Shown piece after piece: positions 7,495 to 14,790 of a stretch of DNA of 33,694 nt. Where the stretch lies: assembly GCA_025964675.1 (NCBI GenBank), contig JAOPYI010000284.1:1-33694 (forward strand), in the 5' to 3' direction. Position 1 is the first letter of the stretch; each line of letters starts with the position of its first letter. The notes under the pieces were generated by a model. The model did no database searches. It saw only the letters and a program-made list of their open reading frames with translations, and had not been told where the DNA came from. This DNA comes from Sphaerisporangium sp. Lineage in GTDB: Bacteria; Actinomycetota; Actinomycetes; Streptosporangiales; Streptosporangiaceae. A program made the translations under genes and the position numbers.

Positions 7495-8937
7495 TCACAC
7501 GTGCGCCGCCACGGGAGTCTCGGCGCCGGTTCCGGCGGCGGGCCTGCCGCGCAGGACCGTGACGGCGATGATCAGGGCCGTGAGCAGGAGCCCGGTGCCG
7601 ACGGTGAAGGCGAGGCGGAAGCCACCGGTCAGCGCGGCCGCCTGACCCGAGCCTGAGGCCAGGAGCGACTCGCCCCGTGAGGTGGCCAGCGTCGTCAGGA
7701 CCGCGACGCCGATGGCGGCGCCCACCTGCTGGGTGGTGTTGAACAGGCCCGAGGCCAGCCCGGCGTCGTCGGGACGTGCGCCGGACATGCCGAGCGAGGT
7801 GAGCGCGGTGATGCCCAGGCCGAAGCCGCCGGCGCAGAGCATCGTGGGCAGCAGGTCTGCGGCGTAGCTGGCGCCGCCGGCGGGCAGCCGGGTCAGCAGG
7901 CCGATGCCGGCGACGAGGACGGCGAGCCCGGCCAGCAGGACGCCGCGCTCGCCGAAGCGGGCGATGGCTCGAGCCGAGACGAACAGCGATACCGCACCTA
8001 TGGTGACGGCGGCCGGGAGCATGGCCAGACCGGTCTCGGCGGCTGTGTAGAGCAGGACGTTCTGCATGTACAGCGCGATGAGCACCTGGAAGCTGAACAG
8101 AGCGGCGACCATGAGCGTCTGCACGACGTTGGCGCCGGAGACGTCGCGCGAGGCCAACATCCGCAGCGGAAGCAGCGGCTTGTCGGCCCTGGCCTGGCGG
8201 ATGACGAAGCCGGCGAGCAGGGCGACGGACAGGGCTCCGAAGCCGGTGGTGTGCGCGGACGCCCAGCCGTACTGGTCGGCTTCGATGATCGTGTAGACGC
8301 CGAGCATCAACCCGGAGGTGACCAGGAGCGCTCCAAGGACATCGGCGCCTTCGCCCAGGCCGAGCCCGCGGTCGGCGGCGAGCACGCGTACCGCCATGAC
8401 TATGGCGAACAACCCGATCGGCACGTTGACGAAGAAGATCCAGTGCCAGCTCAGGCCCTGCGTGAGGACGCCGCCGAGCACCTGGCCGAGTGAGGCGCCC
8501 CCGGCGCCGACGAAGCTGAACGCGCCGAACGCCTTTGCCCGCTCCACCGGCTCGGGAAAGAGCGTCACGATCATGCCGAGACTGACCGCCGACGCCATCG
8601 CGCCACCGGCACCCTGCAGGAACCTGGCGGCGATCAGCATCTCCGGGCTCACCGCGAAGCCGCAGATGGTGGAGGCGGCGGTGAAGACCGCCAGCCCGGC
8701 GACGAACATCCGCCTGCGGCCGATCAGATCACCGAGCCGGCCCGCCAGGAGCAGCAGCCCGCCAAAGGCGATCATGTAGGCGTTGACGACCCAGGTGAGA
8801 CTGGAAGGGGTGAAGCCCAGGTCGCGCTGGATCGACGGGAGCGCGACGGTGACGACCGTGCCATCCAAGATGATCATCAGCATGCCGGCGCAGAGGATGG
8901 TCAGCGCCAGCCTGCGCGAGCGAAGGGTGCCGGACAT
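7495..8937 (-). CDS. DHA2-family MFS exporter, 14 TM
   Basis: Drug:proton antiporter of 480 residues. Motifs: LDGTVVTVALPSIQRDLGF (D1), WVVNAYMIAFGGLLLLAGRL with GDLIGRRR (motif A), GQVLGGVLTQGLSWHWIFF and VNVPIG (motif C region). AAGGAG lies about 8 nt before the ATG at 8937, which fixes the start. The longer open frame to 9069 would cross the operator-like repeat. It follows a MarR gene on the same strand with a 166-base gap holding an inverted repeat, the usual layout for MarR-controlled efflux. The substrate is unknown; the protein is related to, but not closely like, the exporter at 1533-2945. Confidence 0.92.
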   Translation of the reverse strand: MSGTLRSRRLALTILCAGMLMIILDGTVVTVALPSIQRDLGFTPSSLTWVVNAYMIAFGGLLLLAGRLGDLIGRRRMFVAGLAVFTAASTICGFAVSPEMLIAARFLQGAGGAMASAVSLGMIVTLFPEPVERAKAFGAFSFVGAGGASLGQVLGGVLTQGLSWHWIFFVNVPIGLFAIVMAVRVLAADRGLGLGEGADVLGALLVTSGLMLGVYTIIEADQYGWASAHTTGFGALSVALLAGFVIRQARADKPLLPLRMLASRDVSGANVVQTLMVAALFSFQVLIALYMQNVLLYTAAETGLAMLPAAVTIGAVSLFVSARAIARFGERGVLLAGLAVLVAGIGLLTRLPAGGASYAADLLPTMLCAGGFGLGITALTSLGMSGARPDDAGLASGLFNTTQQVGAAIGVAVLTTLATSRGESLLASGSGQAAALTGGFRLAFTVGTGLLLTALIIAVTVLRGRPAAGTGAETPVAAHV

Positions 8938-8985
8938 GGGATCTCTCCTTGTTCCAAGGGGCAACAGGAGAGACCGTAGCAGATA

Positions 8986-8999
8986 GTCTAGTAATAGAC
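8986..8999. promoter_or_regulatory. Inverted repeat upstream of exporter, likely MarR operator
   Basis: GTCTA-GTAA-TAGAC (8986-8999) sits in an AT-rich patch 49 bases before the exporter start and just downstream of the MarR gene. The minus strand here reads TATTACTAGACT, which contains -10-like hexamers, so a bound repressor would block the promoter. Assignment to the adjacent MarR is inference. Confidence 0.5.
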
Positions 9000-9103
9000 G
9001 ATCCTCTGTCGGATTACTTTCCACGACGGCGCGACCACCATGCAGGCGCCTATCTATCCGTCCCGGCACGTCCTACTGTCTGGGCCGGCATGCAGGCCTC
9101 CCG

Positions 9104-9589
9104 CTACCTGGACCGGCGCGGCCGTCGTACGAGCTTGGCGCACTCGGCCGGCTTGGCCAGCTCGCCCTCGACCAGGCGGGACAGCGCGCCGACGAACGGC
9201 TCGCGCTCGCCCTCGGGCAGGAACCCCAGCAGCTCGGCGTGCACGCGATCGACGATCTCCTGGCCTCGCCGTACGTTCTCCTCGCCGGCGGGGGTGACCG
9301 CGATGATCCGCGCGCGGCGGTCGACGCTGGACGGGCGCCGCTCCGCCAGGCCTTCCCGCTCCAGCTCGTCGATGGTGACGACCATCGTGGTCTTGTCGAG
9401 GTCGGTGATCTCGGCGAGCTGGATCTGGGTCCGCTCCGCCTCCATGGCGTGGAAGAGCACGCAGTGCGCGCGCGGCGAGGTGTCGATCTCGGCGAGCGCC
9501 GCGGTCATCCGAGTGGTCATCACGTGGGCGACGTGGGCCAGCATGCCGGTGAGATCGCGAACGGTCCTGGCGGGTGCCTCTGAGCTCAT
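9104..9589 (-). CDS. MarR family transcriptional regulator
   Basis: Winged-helix dimeric regulator of 161 residues. The DNA-binding part runs from about 45 to 110 (TQIQLAEITDLDKTTMVVTI, then DELEREGLAERRPSSVDRRA) with the wing motif DRRARIIAVTPAG; flanking helices form the dimer interface. It probably represses the DHA2 exporter immediately downstream. The ATG at 9589 is directly preceded by GGAGG with almost no spacing, so the true start could be the ATG 15 codons in. An imperfect inverted pair GTCAAGTAG/GTAGCTGAC upstream of the gene may be an autoregulatory site. Confidence 0.88.
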   Translation of the reverse strand: MSSEAPARTVRDLTGMLAHVAHVMTTRMTAALAEIDTSPRAHCVLFHAMEAERTQIQLAEITDLDKTTMVVTIDELEREGLAERRPSSVDRRARIIAVTPAGEENVRRGQEIVDRVHAELLGFLPEGEREPFVGALSRLVEGELAKPAECAKLVRRPRRSR

Positions 9590-9758
9590 CCTCCGAGAAT
9601 ACGTCAGCTACCGGATTGTTTTGCAGCGGAACTACTTGACCACTCCGTCAGCATGGCGATCACTCGTAGAGCCTGCACCACTGATCGCGGGTCTCGCGGC
9701 CGGGGACCTGCGCTCATCACGGGTCCCCCGGCCGGGCTGGTCGTAAAGTGGAGGTTGG

Positions 9759-10235
9759 CTATGGAAGGGGAGCGGGACCCGCTGGGGTCGCGATTTCCTG
9801 GTCTCCGACGAGCACCGCCGCCGGACGGGCCGTACGGGCCAGCGTGAGGATGAGCACGACGCCGACCACGAGGTGCATGGAGAGCAGGGTGACCATGGCC
9901 CCCGTGGACTCGGCGAACGCCACGAGTCCGAGTGACAATACGAGCACGGCGACGGCGACGACCGTCCACACGGCTCGCGCCCGCCTCGTGAACCGCTCGA
10001 GGACGGCGAGCAGCACCCACCCGGCCGCCCCGGCGACCACGCTGACGATGATGATGGCGGCGGGGTAGATGGGCTCGACCGAGTCCCCCATGCGGACGAC
10101 GAGGTCGACGCCCGCTGCCAAGTAGGCGAGGGCCCATACGACCAGCGCGCCAGCAGTCGCCCCCACCACACCTAGGGCACGGGTTCCGCGTCGTGGCACC
10201 GCGCCGGCCTCAATGACCGGTTTCCTTGTGGACAT
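9759..10235 (-). CDS. DUF6069 family four-TM membrane protein
   Basis: Membrane protein of 158 residues with four hydrophobic segments: TAGALVVWALAYLAAGVDLV, AAIIIVSVVAGAAGWVLLAV, VVAVAVLVLSLGLVAF and MVTLLSMHLVVGVVLILTLA. The pattern, with a conserved Asp after TM1 and a basic loop (ERFTRRARAVW) between TM2 and TM3, fits DUF6069. Function is unknown. GAGGAGG lies 7 nt before the ATG. It stands alone between the MarR gene and the DUF2809 gene, all on the minus strand but with gaps of 170-210 bases. Confidence 0.8.
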   Translation of the reverse strand: MSTRKPVIEAGAVPRRGTRALGVVGATAGALVVWALAYLAAGVDLVVRMGDSVEPIYPAAIIIVSVVAGAAGWVLLAVLERFTRRARAVWTVVAVAVLVLSLGLVAFAESTGAMVTLLSMHLVVGVVLILTLARTARPAAVLVGDQEIATPAGPAPLP

Positions 10236-10446
10236 GTCCGGACCTCCTCGTACGTGGTCGCGAGCGGGTCAGCCCGCGATCAGATGGGTCCCGGGGGCGG
10301 GCACCCATCAGCTACCTTCCCCCTCGCCGTGCCTAGGATCTCGGACCCCATTAGTCGCCCGCTCGAGGCCGTCACGGCTGCCTTGCCCGGCCATCTTGAG
10401 GAAGTCCCGCGACGAGGGCTCTTCATTTTGATGCCCCCACGAGGCT

Positions 10447-10824
10447 CTAGCGTGCGAAAACCCTGATCGCGCTCGTGTGGATGGCCCACCCCAGCAAAGC
10501 GCCTGCGACGTAGCAAAGCAGGTCGGGCGGATTGAAGGTAGACCCAAGGACCAGCCGGGCCATCGTGCTGCGCGCGGCCAGTTCGGCCGGGATCCCGGTG
10601 AGCTGGGCGAACTCGATCAGCCAGCTCACGCCCAGCGCGAAAGCGGCTGCCCATATGGGACGCGTTCGCGGCGCCACCACGATGACCAAGGTGTAAAGGA
10701 GAAGCGTGTAGAACAGGTCCCCCGCGTACTTGGCGATGGCCCCATCAAAGCCGGCTCGAATTGCAAGCCCCGCGATCACGGTCACCGCAGCGGCAACACA
10801 GGCGACAACTCGAGAACGCGGCAC
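10447..10824 (-). CDS. DUF2809 domain membrane protein
   Basis: About 125-residue integral membrane protein with four hydrophobic helices: VVACVAAAVTVIAGLAI, AGDLFYTLLLYTLVIVV, IWAAAFALGVSWLIEFAQL and LCYVAGALLGWAIHTS. The motifs KYAGDLFY, EFAQL and FNPPDLLCY are typical of DUF2809 (function unknown). I prefer the GTG at 10824 (VPRSRVVAC) because it starts right before TM1. The frame is open to 10875, but the extra residues do not look like this family. No strong ribosome site is visible. Confidence 0.75.
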   Translation of the reverse strand: MPRSRVVACVAAAVTVIAGLAIRAGFDGAIAKYAGDLFYTLLLYTLVIVVAPRTRPIWAAAFALGVSWLIEFAQLTGIPAELAARSTMARLVLGSTFNPPDLLCYVAGALLGWAIHTSAIRVFAR

Positions 10825-10983
10825 CCCGAAACAATAAGCCCCCCAGCACAAGCGCCATCCATGCCAGACGGGCAAGGGGGCACGGGTGCGAGTGCTCGGC
10901 GATCATGACGTTGACCCGGCAAGTCCGACCCGATCGACGCGTCGTACCGGCTGATCGCTTTACGACCCGGTCGCCACCAAAGA

Positions 10984-11013
10984 GCCCACACACGGCCGGA
11001 AATGACTGTGGGC
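10984..11013 (-). terminator. Hairpin downstream of tRNA-Lys
   Basis: GCCCACA and TGTGGGC (10984-10990 and 11007-11013) form a 7-bp stem with a 16-base loop. On the minus strand it is followed by TCTTT. It lies 43 bases past the tRNA 3' end, so it may end the tRNA transcript. Confidence 0.35.
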
Positions 11014-11055
11014 ACCCTCCGTCAAGTGGAGAATGCCCAGGTCATCGGTATACCT

Positions 11056-11132
11056 TGGTGCGCCGCCAGGGACTCGAACCCCGGACCCGCTGATTAAGAG
11101 TCAGCTGCTCTAACCAACTGAGCTAGCGGCGC
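11056..11132 (-). tRNA. tRNA-Lys (anticodon CTT), CCA encoded
   Basis: Cloverleaf read on the minus strand. The acceptor GCGCCGC (from 11132) pairs with GCGGCGC (11060-11066); the D-arm is AGCTCAGTTGGTTAGAGC; the anticodon loop CTCTTAA carries CTT (Lys); the T-arm contains GGTTCGAGTCC. Discriminator A and CCA (11056-11058) are encoded. No second copy of its 3' end and no integrase was seen, so there is no sign of an integrated element here. Confidence 0.96.
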
Positions 11133-11239
11133 GTTGACTACGGTGACTTTAGCAGTCCCGGCGAAGCTCCGCACATCGGTATTCGGGATGTGGCGTCGCC
11201 GTGACCAGGATAGGCACTGGTCCGGACGGGGTCCTCGGC

Positions 11240-11848
11240 TCAGTTCTTCGCGGGCACCACTGGGGAAGGTGGGGTGGCGGGCTTGTGGTCGAAGACGCTC
11301 CAGGCACCCGAGGAGAACGGGACCGGGTAGTTCTTCTTGCCTGGGCCGCTGCCCCACTTGGTGACGACGTAGTCGACCTTGATGTGGCCGGCGTCGAAGC
11401 CGCTCACCATGAGGGAGCTGTCGCTGAAGGTCCCGCCGGTCAGCTCCGCGAAGGTCTTCCCGTCGATGTCCAGCATGACGCCGCTCTCGGAAGGGATGCC
11501 CGGGCCCCGGTCACCGATGAAGAACGGGGCTTTCTTGCCGTTGTAGACGATGTAGCCCTGGGTGCCGAGCGGCCAGCTCGGGCTGGCGAACAAACCCTTC
11601 TGCATGGGCTTGCCAATGGCCGGCAGGCCCGTGTCACCCGCGCGGCCGGAGGAGTCGTCCCAGAAGTACGAGGCCTTGGTCGACCCCTTGAGAAGGATCG
11701 GCTTGGAGACGCCGGCCGTGACGACCGGCAAAGGCTTGGTCTCCGCATTGGCCGAGACGCTCATGCCTACGGCGCTGGTGCAGACGAGGGCCGCGCCGAC
11801 GAGACCTGAGGCCCATCGACATTTGGGGGTGTTCTTAAAAAAAGACAT
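11240..11848 (-). CDS. Secreted double-psi beta-barrel (RlpA-like) protein under riboswitch control
   Basis: Exported protein of 202 residues. A signal peptide spans about 1-34 (basic start, then ASGLVGAALVCTSAVGMSVSANA). The mature part has a double-psi-barrel-like core at about 80-140 (LFASPSWPLGTQGYIVYNGK, then IGDRGPGIPSESGVMLDIDG), where DRGP followed by a LDxxxxxF stretch resembles RlpA/expansin-type wall proteins. The tail is Pro-rich. The family call is by eye and moderate. Its leader carries a c-di-AMP riboswitch; in actinomycetes these mostly control cell-wall hydrolases and resuscitation factors, which supports a wall-remodelling role. The ribosome site is weak. A seven-T run at codons 2-4 (TCT TTT TTT) is unusual in this GC-rich DNA. 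Confidence 0.72.
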   Translation of the reverse strand: MSFFKNTPKCRWASGLVGAALVCTSAVGMSVSANAETKPLPVVTAGVSKPILLKGSTKASYFWDDSSGRAGDTGLPAIGKPMQKGLFASPSWPLGTQGYIVYNGKKAPFFIGDRGPGIPSESGVMLDIDGKTFAELTGGTFSDSSLMVSGFDAGHIKVDYVVTKWGSGPGKKNYPVPFSSGAWSVFDHKPATPPSPVVPAKN

Positions 11849-12165
11849 GGGGAATAGGATCTTTCATCAGAAGGCAAGGGGACCCGCGCTACGAGCCGTC
11901 AAGGACCGATTGCGGGGCTGGAATGCGCTCTCCCAAAGAGTGGGACAGCGAGACGAAGTCCATCGCTGCGCTGAGCACGTTCGTAATTGGGTCGGTTAGC
12001 GGTGGCGACAGCCACCATGTCTCACAGAGGGCGAGGGATCGCCCGGTGGACGGCTGCTACGAGCCGACTTGTCCGCCGCTTCTGACGGCGAGATCCGGGT
12101 CTCAGGGTTGCCCCGGGGGCAGACTGCGCGGAGTGGGGTGCTCCACTCGGGTCTCCTCTCCAATG
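11849..12165 (-). other. Long 5' leader between riboswitch aptamer and start codon
   Basis: These 317 bases have no credible gene. Small hairpins are visible, for example CGGCT/AGCCG around 12060 and GAGTGG/CCACTC at about 12130-12147 just after the aptamer. They could form the expression platform. No T-run terminator is present, so control may act on translation or by another route. Confidence 0.4.
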
Positions 12166-12290
12166 ACGCCTACCGGGTTAGCTGACGGGTTCGGGCTTGG
12201 AGTTCGCCCTACCGCTCGCGCGGATTCACCCCAGAGATTTGGGTCCCCGGTTCCCCTGGGCCGGATGTGGGCCCCTGAGATTCGACGTTT
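12160..12290 (-). promoter_or_regulatory. ydaO/yuaA-type c-di-AMP riboswitch aptamer
   Basis: Read leftward, the leader shows the conserved blocks of the ydaO family in order: GTCGAATC, CGGGGACCCAA, GGGGTGAATCC, GCGGTAGGG, CGAA, CCCGTCAGCTAACC and GGTAGGCGTC. A short closing helix can form between ACGTC (12288-12284) and GGCGT (12170-12166). The span of about 123 nt matches the known aptamer. Known function: binding c-di-AMP turns off downstream genes for potassium/osmolyte transport or, in actinomycetes, wall hydrolases. Here the downstream gene is the secreted barrel protein. Confidence 0.92.
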
Positions 12291-12344
12291 CGGGCGGCGG
12301 CCTTCCGGCTGGAAGACCAGGTCACCGTCCGTTTCGTGGTTGAA

Positions 12345-12374
12345 ATCTTACCGAGTGAGTCAGGACAAAGCAAA
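12345..12374 (-). promoter_or_regulatory. Candidate promoter of the riboswitch transcript
   Basis: On the minus strand TTTGCT (12374-12369) and TAAGAT (12350-12345) are separated by 18 bases, about 57 bases before the aptamer. The stretch is AT-rich against its surroundings. This fits a housekeeping-type promoter but is only a pattern match. Confidence 0.35.
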
Positions 12375-12523
12375 CGAAACCACCAGAAAGTGTTATTAGA
12401 TCTACCTTAGAGCGCCAAACCCCTACTTTTCGGACATTGGATCTCATGGCAACCTCAGCGTAGGGCCCCGCCGGACCACTGCTGTGACTGTTGTGACTAA
12501 GGATAAAGAAGTCACAGGACAGC

Positions 12524-12554
12524 AAAAAAGCGCGTCCGTACGAGACGGACACGC
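12524..12554 (-). terminator. Rho-independent terminator
   Basis: On the minus strand, a GCGTGTCCGT/ACGGACGCGC stem (one mismatch, 5-base loop; 12554-12530) is followed by TTTTTT (12529-12524). It is a textbook intrinsic terminator, rare in such GC-rich DNA. It would end transcripts coming from the OsmC operon or from a small RNA covering the hairpin array to its right. Confidence 0.8.
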
Positions 12555-12569
12555 CGGGACAGCACATGA

Positions 12570-12685
12570 ATCGGGGCCGGACAGTCCCCCGCCTGTCCGG
12601 CCCCGATCTAACGGTCCAGCGCCGATGCCTTCCCCCAAACGCATCGGGCGGTCCCGCTGTACGGACGCGGTCCCCCACCGCGTCC
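12570..12685 (-). ncRNA. Candidate structured RNA: three hairpins with GGGGGA loops
   Basis: Three perfect hairpins lie in a row: a 15-bp stem (12570-12584/12593-12607), a 7-bp stem (12622-12628/12641-12647) and an 8-bp stem (12663-12670/12678-12685). All three loops contain the same hexamer, TCCCCC on plus or GGGGGA on minus. The strong terminator at 12554-12524 directly follows on the minus strand, so a minus-strand RNA (independent, or the 3' UTR of the OsmC operon) is the better reading. A plus-strand RNA with C-rich loops would recall the 6C class but has no terminator. No convincing coding frame is present. Confidence 0.45.
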
Positions 12686-12849
12686 TTCTGGCAAAAAGCT
12701 CTGCGGCGCCTACTCGGGCGCTCGTCGCATCCCCCTTGACCTGCCTTAACACTACATACCGGGGCCTGAGGCGCTCGTCATCGCACGGTATAGATTCGGT
12801 CTAACTCACGGGGATGACCAGGTACGTACGGACCCGCCGAGCCAAGCGG

Positions 12850-13251
12850 CTATTCGGGCAGTTCGACCTTGACCTCGGTGCCCTTCTCCAGCGACCGGCT
12901 GACGGTGCAGTGCCGCTCGTGCACCCGGTGGGCGACCGCGCGGAAGACCTCGGCCGCCTCCGGGTCGCCTTCGGGCAGCTCGACGTCGTAGGTGATCGTG
13001 ACCGGGCCGAGCAGCGTGGGCTCGACCTTCTCCGCCTCGACCGTCATGGCCAGCCGTACGAGCCGGTGGCCGCGCTGGGAGGTGAGCGGCTCGACCGTCA
13101 CGATGTTGCAGCCTCCCACCGCGGCGAGCAGCAGCTCCACCGGGGTGAACACGCCTTCCTGGTCGCCGCTGCCCATCTCCACCCGCGCCCCGCGGGCGTT
13201 GCGCGCCACGAAGCCGCCGTCCTCAGTACGCTCCACATTCACCGATGCCAT
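12850..13251 (-). CDS. OsmC family peroxiredoxin-like protein
   Basis: Thiol-dependent hydroperoxide-reducing protein of 133 residues, cytoplasmic, protecting against organic peroxides. The two conserved cysteines of the family are present: Cys48 in PVELLLAAVGGCN and Cys115 in HERHCTVSRSLEKG. Length is typical for the short OsmC/Ohr-related branch. It lies 30 bases downstream of the small conserved gene at 13282 and is co-directional with it and with the MDR oxidoreductase beyond. The three may form an oxidative-stress operon, which is inference. Confidence 0.92.
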   Translation of the reverse strand: MASVNVERTEDGGFVARNARGARVEMGSGDQEGVFTPVELLLAAVGGCNIVTVEPLTSQRGHRLVRLAMTVEAEKVEPTLLGPVTITYDVELPEGDPEAAEVFRAVAHRVHERHCTVSRSLEKGTEVKVELPE

Positions 13252-13281
13252 GCCCAGGAGCCTAGGGCCGGCGTCAGGCGC

Positions 13282-13557
13282 TCACGCGTCGGGGTGCTTG
13301 GAGAGGTACGCGATGTAGACGGGACGCAGCGCCTCGCCCAGCTCACCCTCACCCGAGGCCATCGCGTCGCTGAGCAACGCCGAGACCCGGCTGAGGTCGT
13401 TGGCCGTCTCGTCCGAGTGGCCGCTCGCGGCCTCCGCGGCCGGGATCACCTTCAGCAGTTCCCACAGGAAGCCGAAGTCGCCGTGCGCGACCGCATAGCG
13501 TACCGCCCTGTCATGAAGCTCCTTGGGCGACAGCGACTGCAGGTCGTCCTGGTCCAT
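13282..13557 (-). CDS. Conserved small protein of unknown function
   Basis: Acidic, helical protein of 91 residues (MDQDDLQSLSPKELHDRAVR at the start, HPDA at the end). No signal peptide, membrane segment or metal motif is seen. The SPKELHDRAVRYAVAHGDFG stretch and the predicted all-helix content look like a small actinomycete-specific domain that I cannot name. AAAGGGGG lies before the ATG. It sits in the middle of a leftward set with the MDR oxidoreductase and OsmC. Confidence 0.75.
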   Translation of the reverse strand: MDQDDLQSLSPKELHDRAVRYAVAHGDFGFLWELLKVIPAAEAASGHSDETANDLSRVSALLSDAMASGEGELGEALRPVYIAYLSKHPDA

Positions 13558-13608
13558 TGAGGCTCACCCCCTTTAGGCCCTTTCCCCGCGATCAGGGGGA
13601 TATGCACA

Positions 13609-14613
13609 TCAAGCGAGCCGGACGATCATCTTGCCGAGGTTCTCTCCGCGCAGCATGCCGATGAAGGCACGCGGAGCGTTCTCCAGGCCCTCCACGACGG
13701 TCTCCTCGAAGGTGATCTTTCCTTCCTGGAGCCACGCGCCGACCTCCTTCAGCATGTCGGGCGTGCGGTCGGCGTGGTCCCCGACGATGAACCCGCGCAG
13801 CGTGAGCCGCTTGCCGACGATCTTGAAGAGGTTGCGCGGCCCGGGGCTGGGCTCGGCGTCGTTGTAGGTGGAGATGGACCCGCACATCGCGGTCCGCCCG
13901 TAGTGGTGGAACACCTCGATCGCCGCTTCGAGATGCTCGCCGCCGACATTGTCGAAGTAGACGTCGATCCCGTCGGGCGCGGCCCGCCTGAGCTGCTCGG
14001 CCACCGGCCCGTCGGCCTTGTAGTCGAACGCGTCGTCGAAGCCCAGCTTGTGGATCAGGTAGCCCACCTTGGCCTCGGACCCGGCGCTGCCGACCACCCG
14101 GGAGGCGCCCTTGAGGCGGGCGATCTGCCCGGCCAGGCTGCCGACCGCACCCGCGGCGCCCGACACGAACACCGCGTCGCCCTCCTTGAAGGCCGCGATG
14201 TCGAGCAGGCCCACGTATGCCGTCAGGCCCGGCATGCCGAGCACGCCGAGGTAGGCGGACAGCGGCACCCCGGGGATCGGCGTGATCTCGCGCGCCTCCG
14301 ACGCGTTCACGACGGCGTGCTCACGCCAGCCGTAGCCGTGCAGGACGATGTCCCCGATGTCGAACTCGGGGGCCAAGGTCTCGACCACCTCGCCGATCGC
14401 GCCGCCCAGGAGAGGCTCGCCGATCTTGAAGGGCGGCACATAGGACTCGCCTTCGTTCATCCGGCCGCGCATGTAGGGGTCGACCGACATGTAGAGGTTG
14501 CGCACCAGGATCTGGCCCTCGCGCAGCGGAGGGAGATCCAGCTCGACCATCTCAAAGTCGTCCTCGGCGGGCCAGCCGGTGGGCCGCGAGCGGAGGGCGA
14601 TGGCGCGTGTCAT
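13609..14613 (-). CDS. NADP-dependent MDR oxidoreductase (LTB4DH/CurA-like)
   Basis: Zinc-free medium-chain reductase of 334 residues that reduces activated double bonds (2-alkenals, enones) with NADPH. Landmarks: NLYMSVDPYMRGRM, GMPGLTAYVGLLDIA, the cofactor loop VSGAAGAVGSLAGQIA (AAxGxxG), DVYFDNVGGEHLEAAI and GFIVGDHADRTPDM. These are standard for the leukotriene B4 dehydrogenase/CurA branch. The ATG at 14613 has GGGAGC before it; the longer frame to 14775 would cross tandem promoter repeats. A detox role for peroxidation products would fit the OsmC gene two positions downstream. Confidence 0.92.
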   Translation of the reverse strand: MTRAIALRSRPTGWPAEDDFEMVELDLPPLREGQILVRNLYMSVDPYMRGRMNEGESYVPPFKIGEPLLGGAIGEVVETLAPEFDIGDIVLHGYGWREHAVVNASEAREITPIPGVPLSAYLGVLGMPGLTAYVGLLDIAAFKEGDAVFVSGAAGAVGSLAGQIARLKGASRVVGSAGSEAKVGYLIHKLGFDDAFDYKADGPVAEQLRRAAPDGIDVYFDNVGGEHLEAAIEVFHHYGRTAMCGSISTYNDAEPSPGPRNLFKIVGKRLTLRGFIVGDHADRTPDMLKEVGAWLQEGKITFEETVVEGLENAPRAFIGMLRGENLGKMIVRLA

Positions 14614-14628
14614 GGCCTGCTCCCTTCT

Positions 14629-14673
14629 GTCGGTGAAACTGTCGGTGAGAATTCTCGGTGAACCCGTCGGTGA
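14629..14673. repeat. Four tandem GTCGGTGA-type repeats upstream of the MDR gene
   Basis: The core CGGTGA occurs at 14631, 14643, 14656 and 14668 (periods 12, 13, 12). Three copies are full GTCGGTGA and one is TCTCGGTGA. On the gene's strand this is TCACCGAC, lying 16-60 bases before the ATG. A perfect palindrome GAGAATTCTC (14647-14656) joins copies two and three. The spacing close to one helical turn suggests cooperative regulator binding or iterons of a leader. No cognate protein is known to me. Confidence 0.5.
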
Positions 14674-14790
14674 AGTCTCGTCTCCAGCGAACACTCCCCG
14701 CTTCTGCAGTCTCGCACCGGCCCCACGGAGCCTTGGCTCCAGGCCTTCCGGCCCTACCGCTCGCCCCCAACCCATGCGAACATCAAGAGC

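Noticed and set aside
10236-10446. A gene between the DUF6069 and DUF2809 genes.
   Set aside because: Only short frames without motifs are present. A 7-bp GATGGGT/ACCCATC hairpin around 10283-10310 is visible but unremarkable.
11056-11132. tRNA-Lys as an attachment site of an integrated element.
   Set aside because: No duplicate of the tRNA 3' end, integrase or excisionase gene is seen within the window.
12570-12685. A canonical 6C small RNA on the plus strand (C-rich loops).
   Set aside because: The loops have five rather than six or more cytosines, and no T-run terminator follows on the plus strand, whereas the minus strand has an excellent one. Kept only as a possible analogue.
12444-12752. 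A 102-codon minus-strand frame over the hairpin array.
   Set aside because: It crosses three strong hairpins and the terminator, has no ribosome site, and its composition resembles random GC-rich translation.
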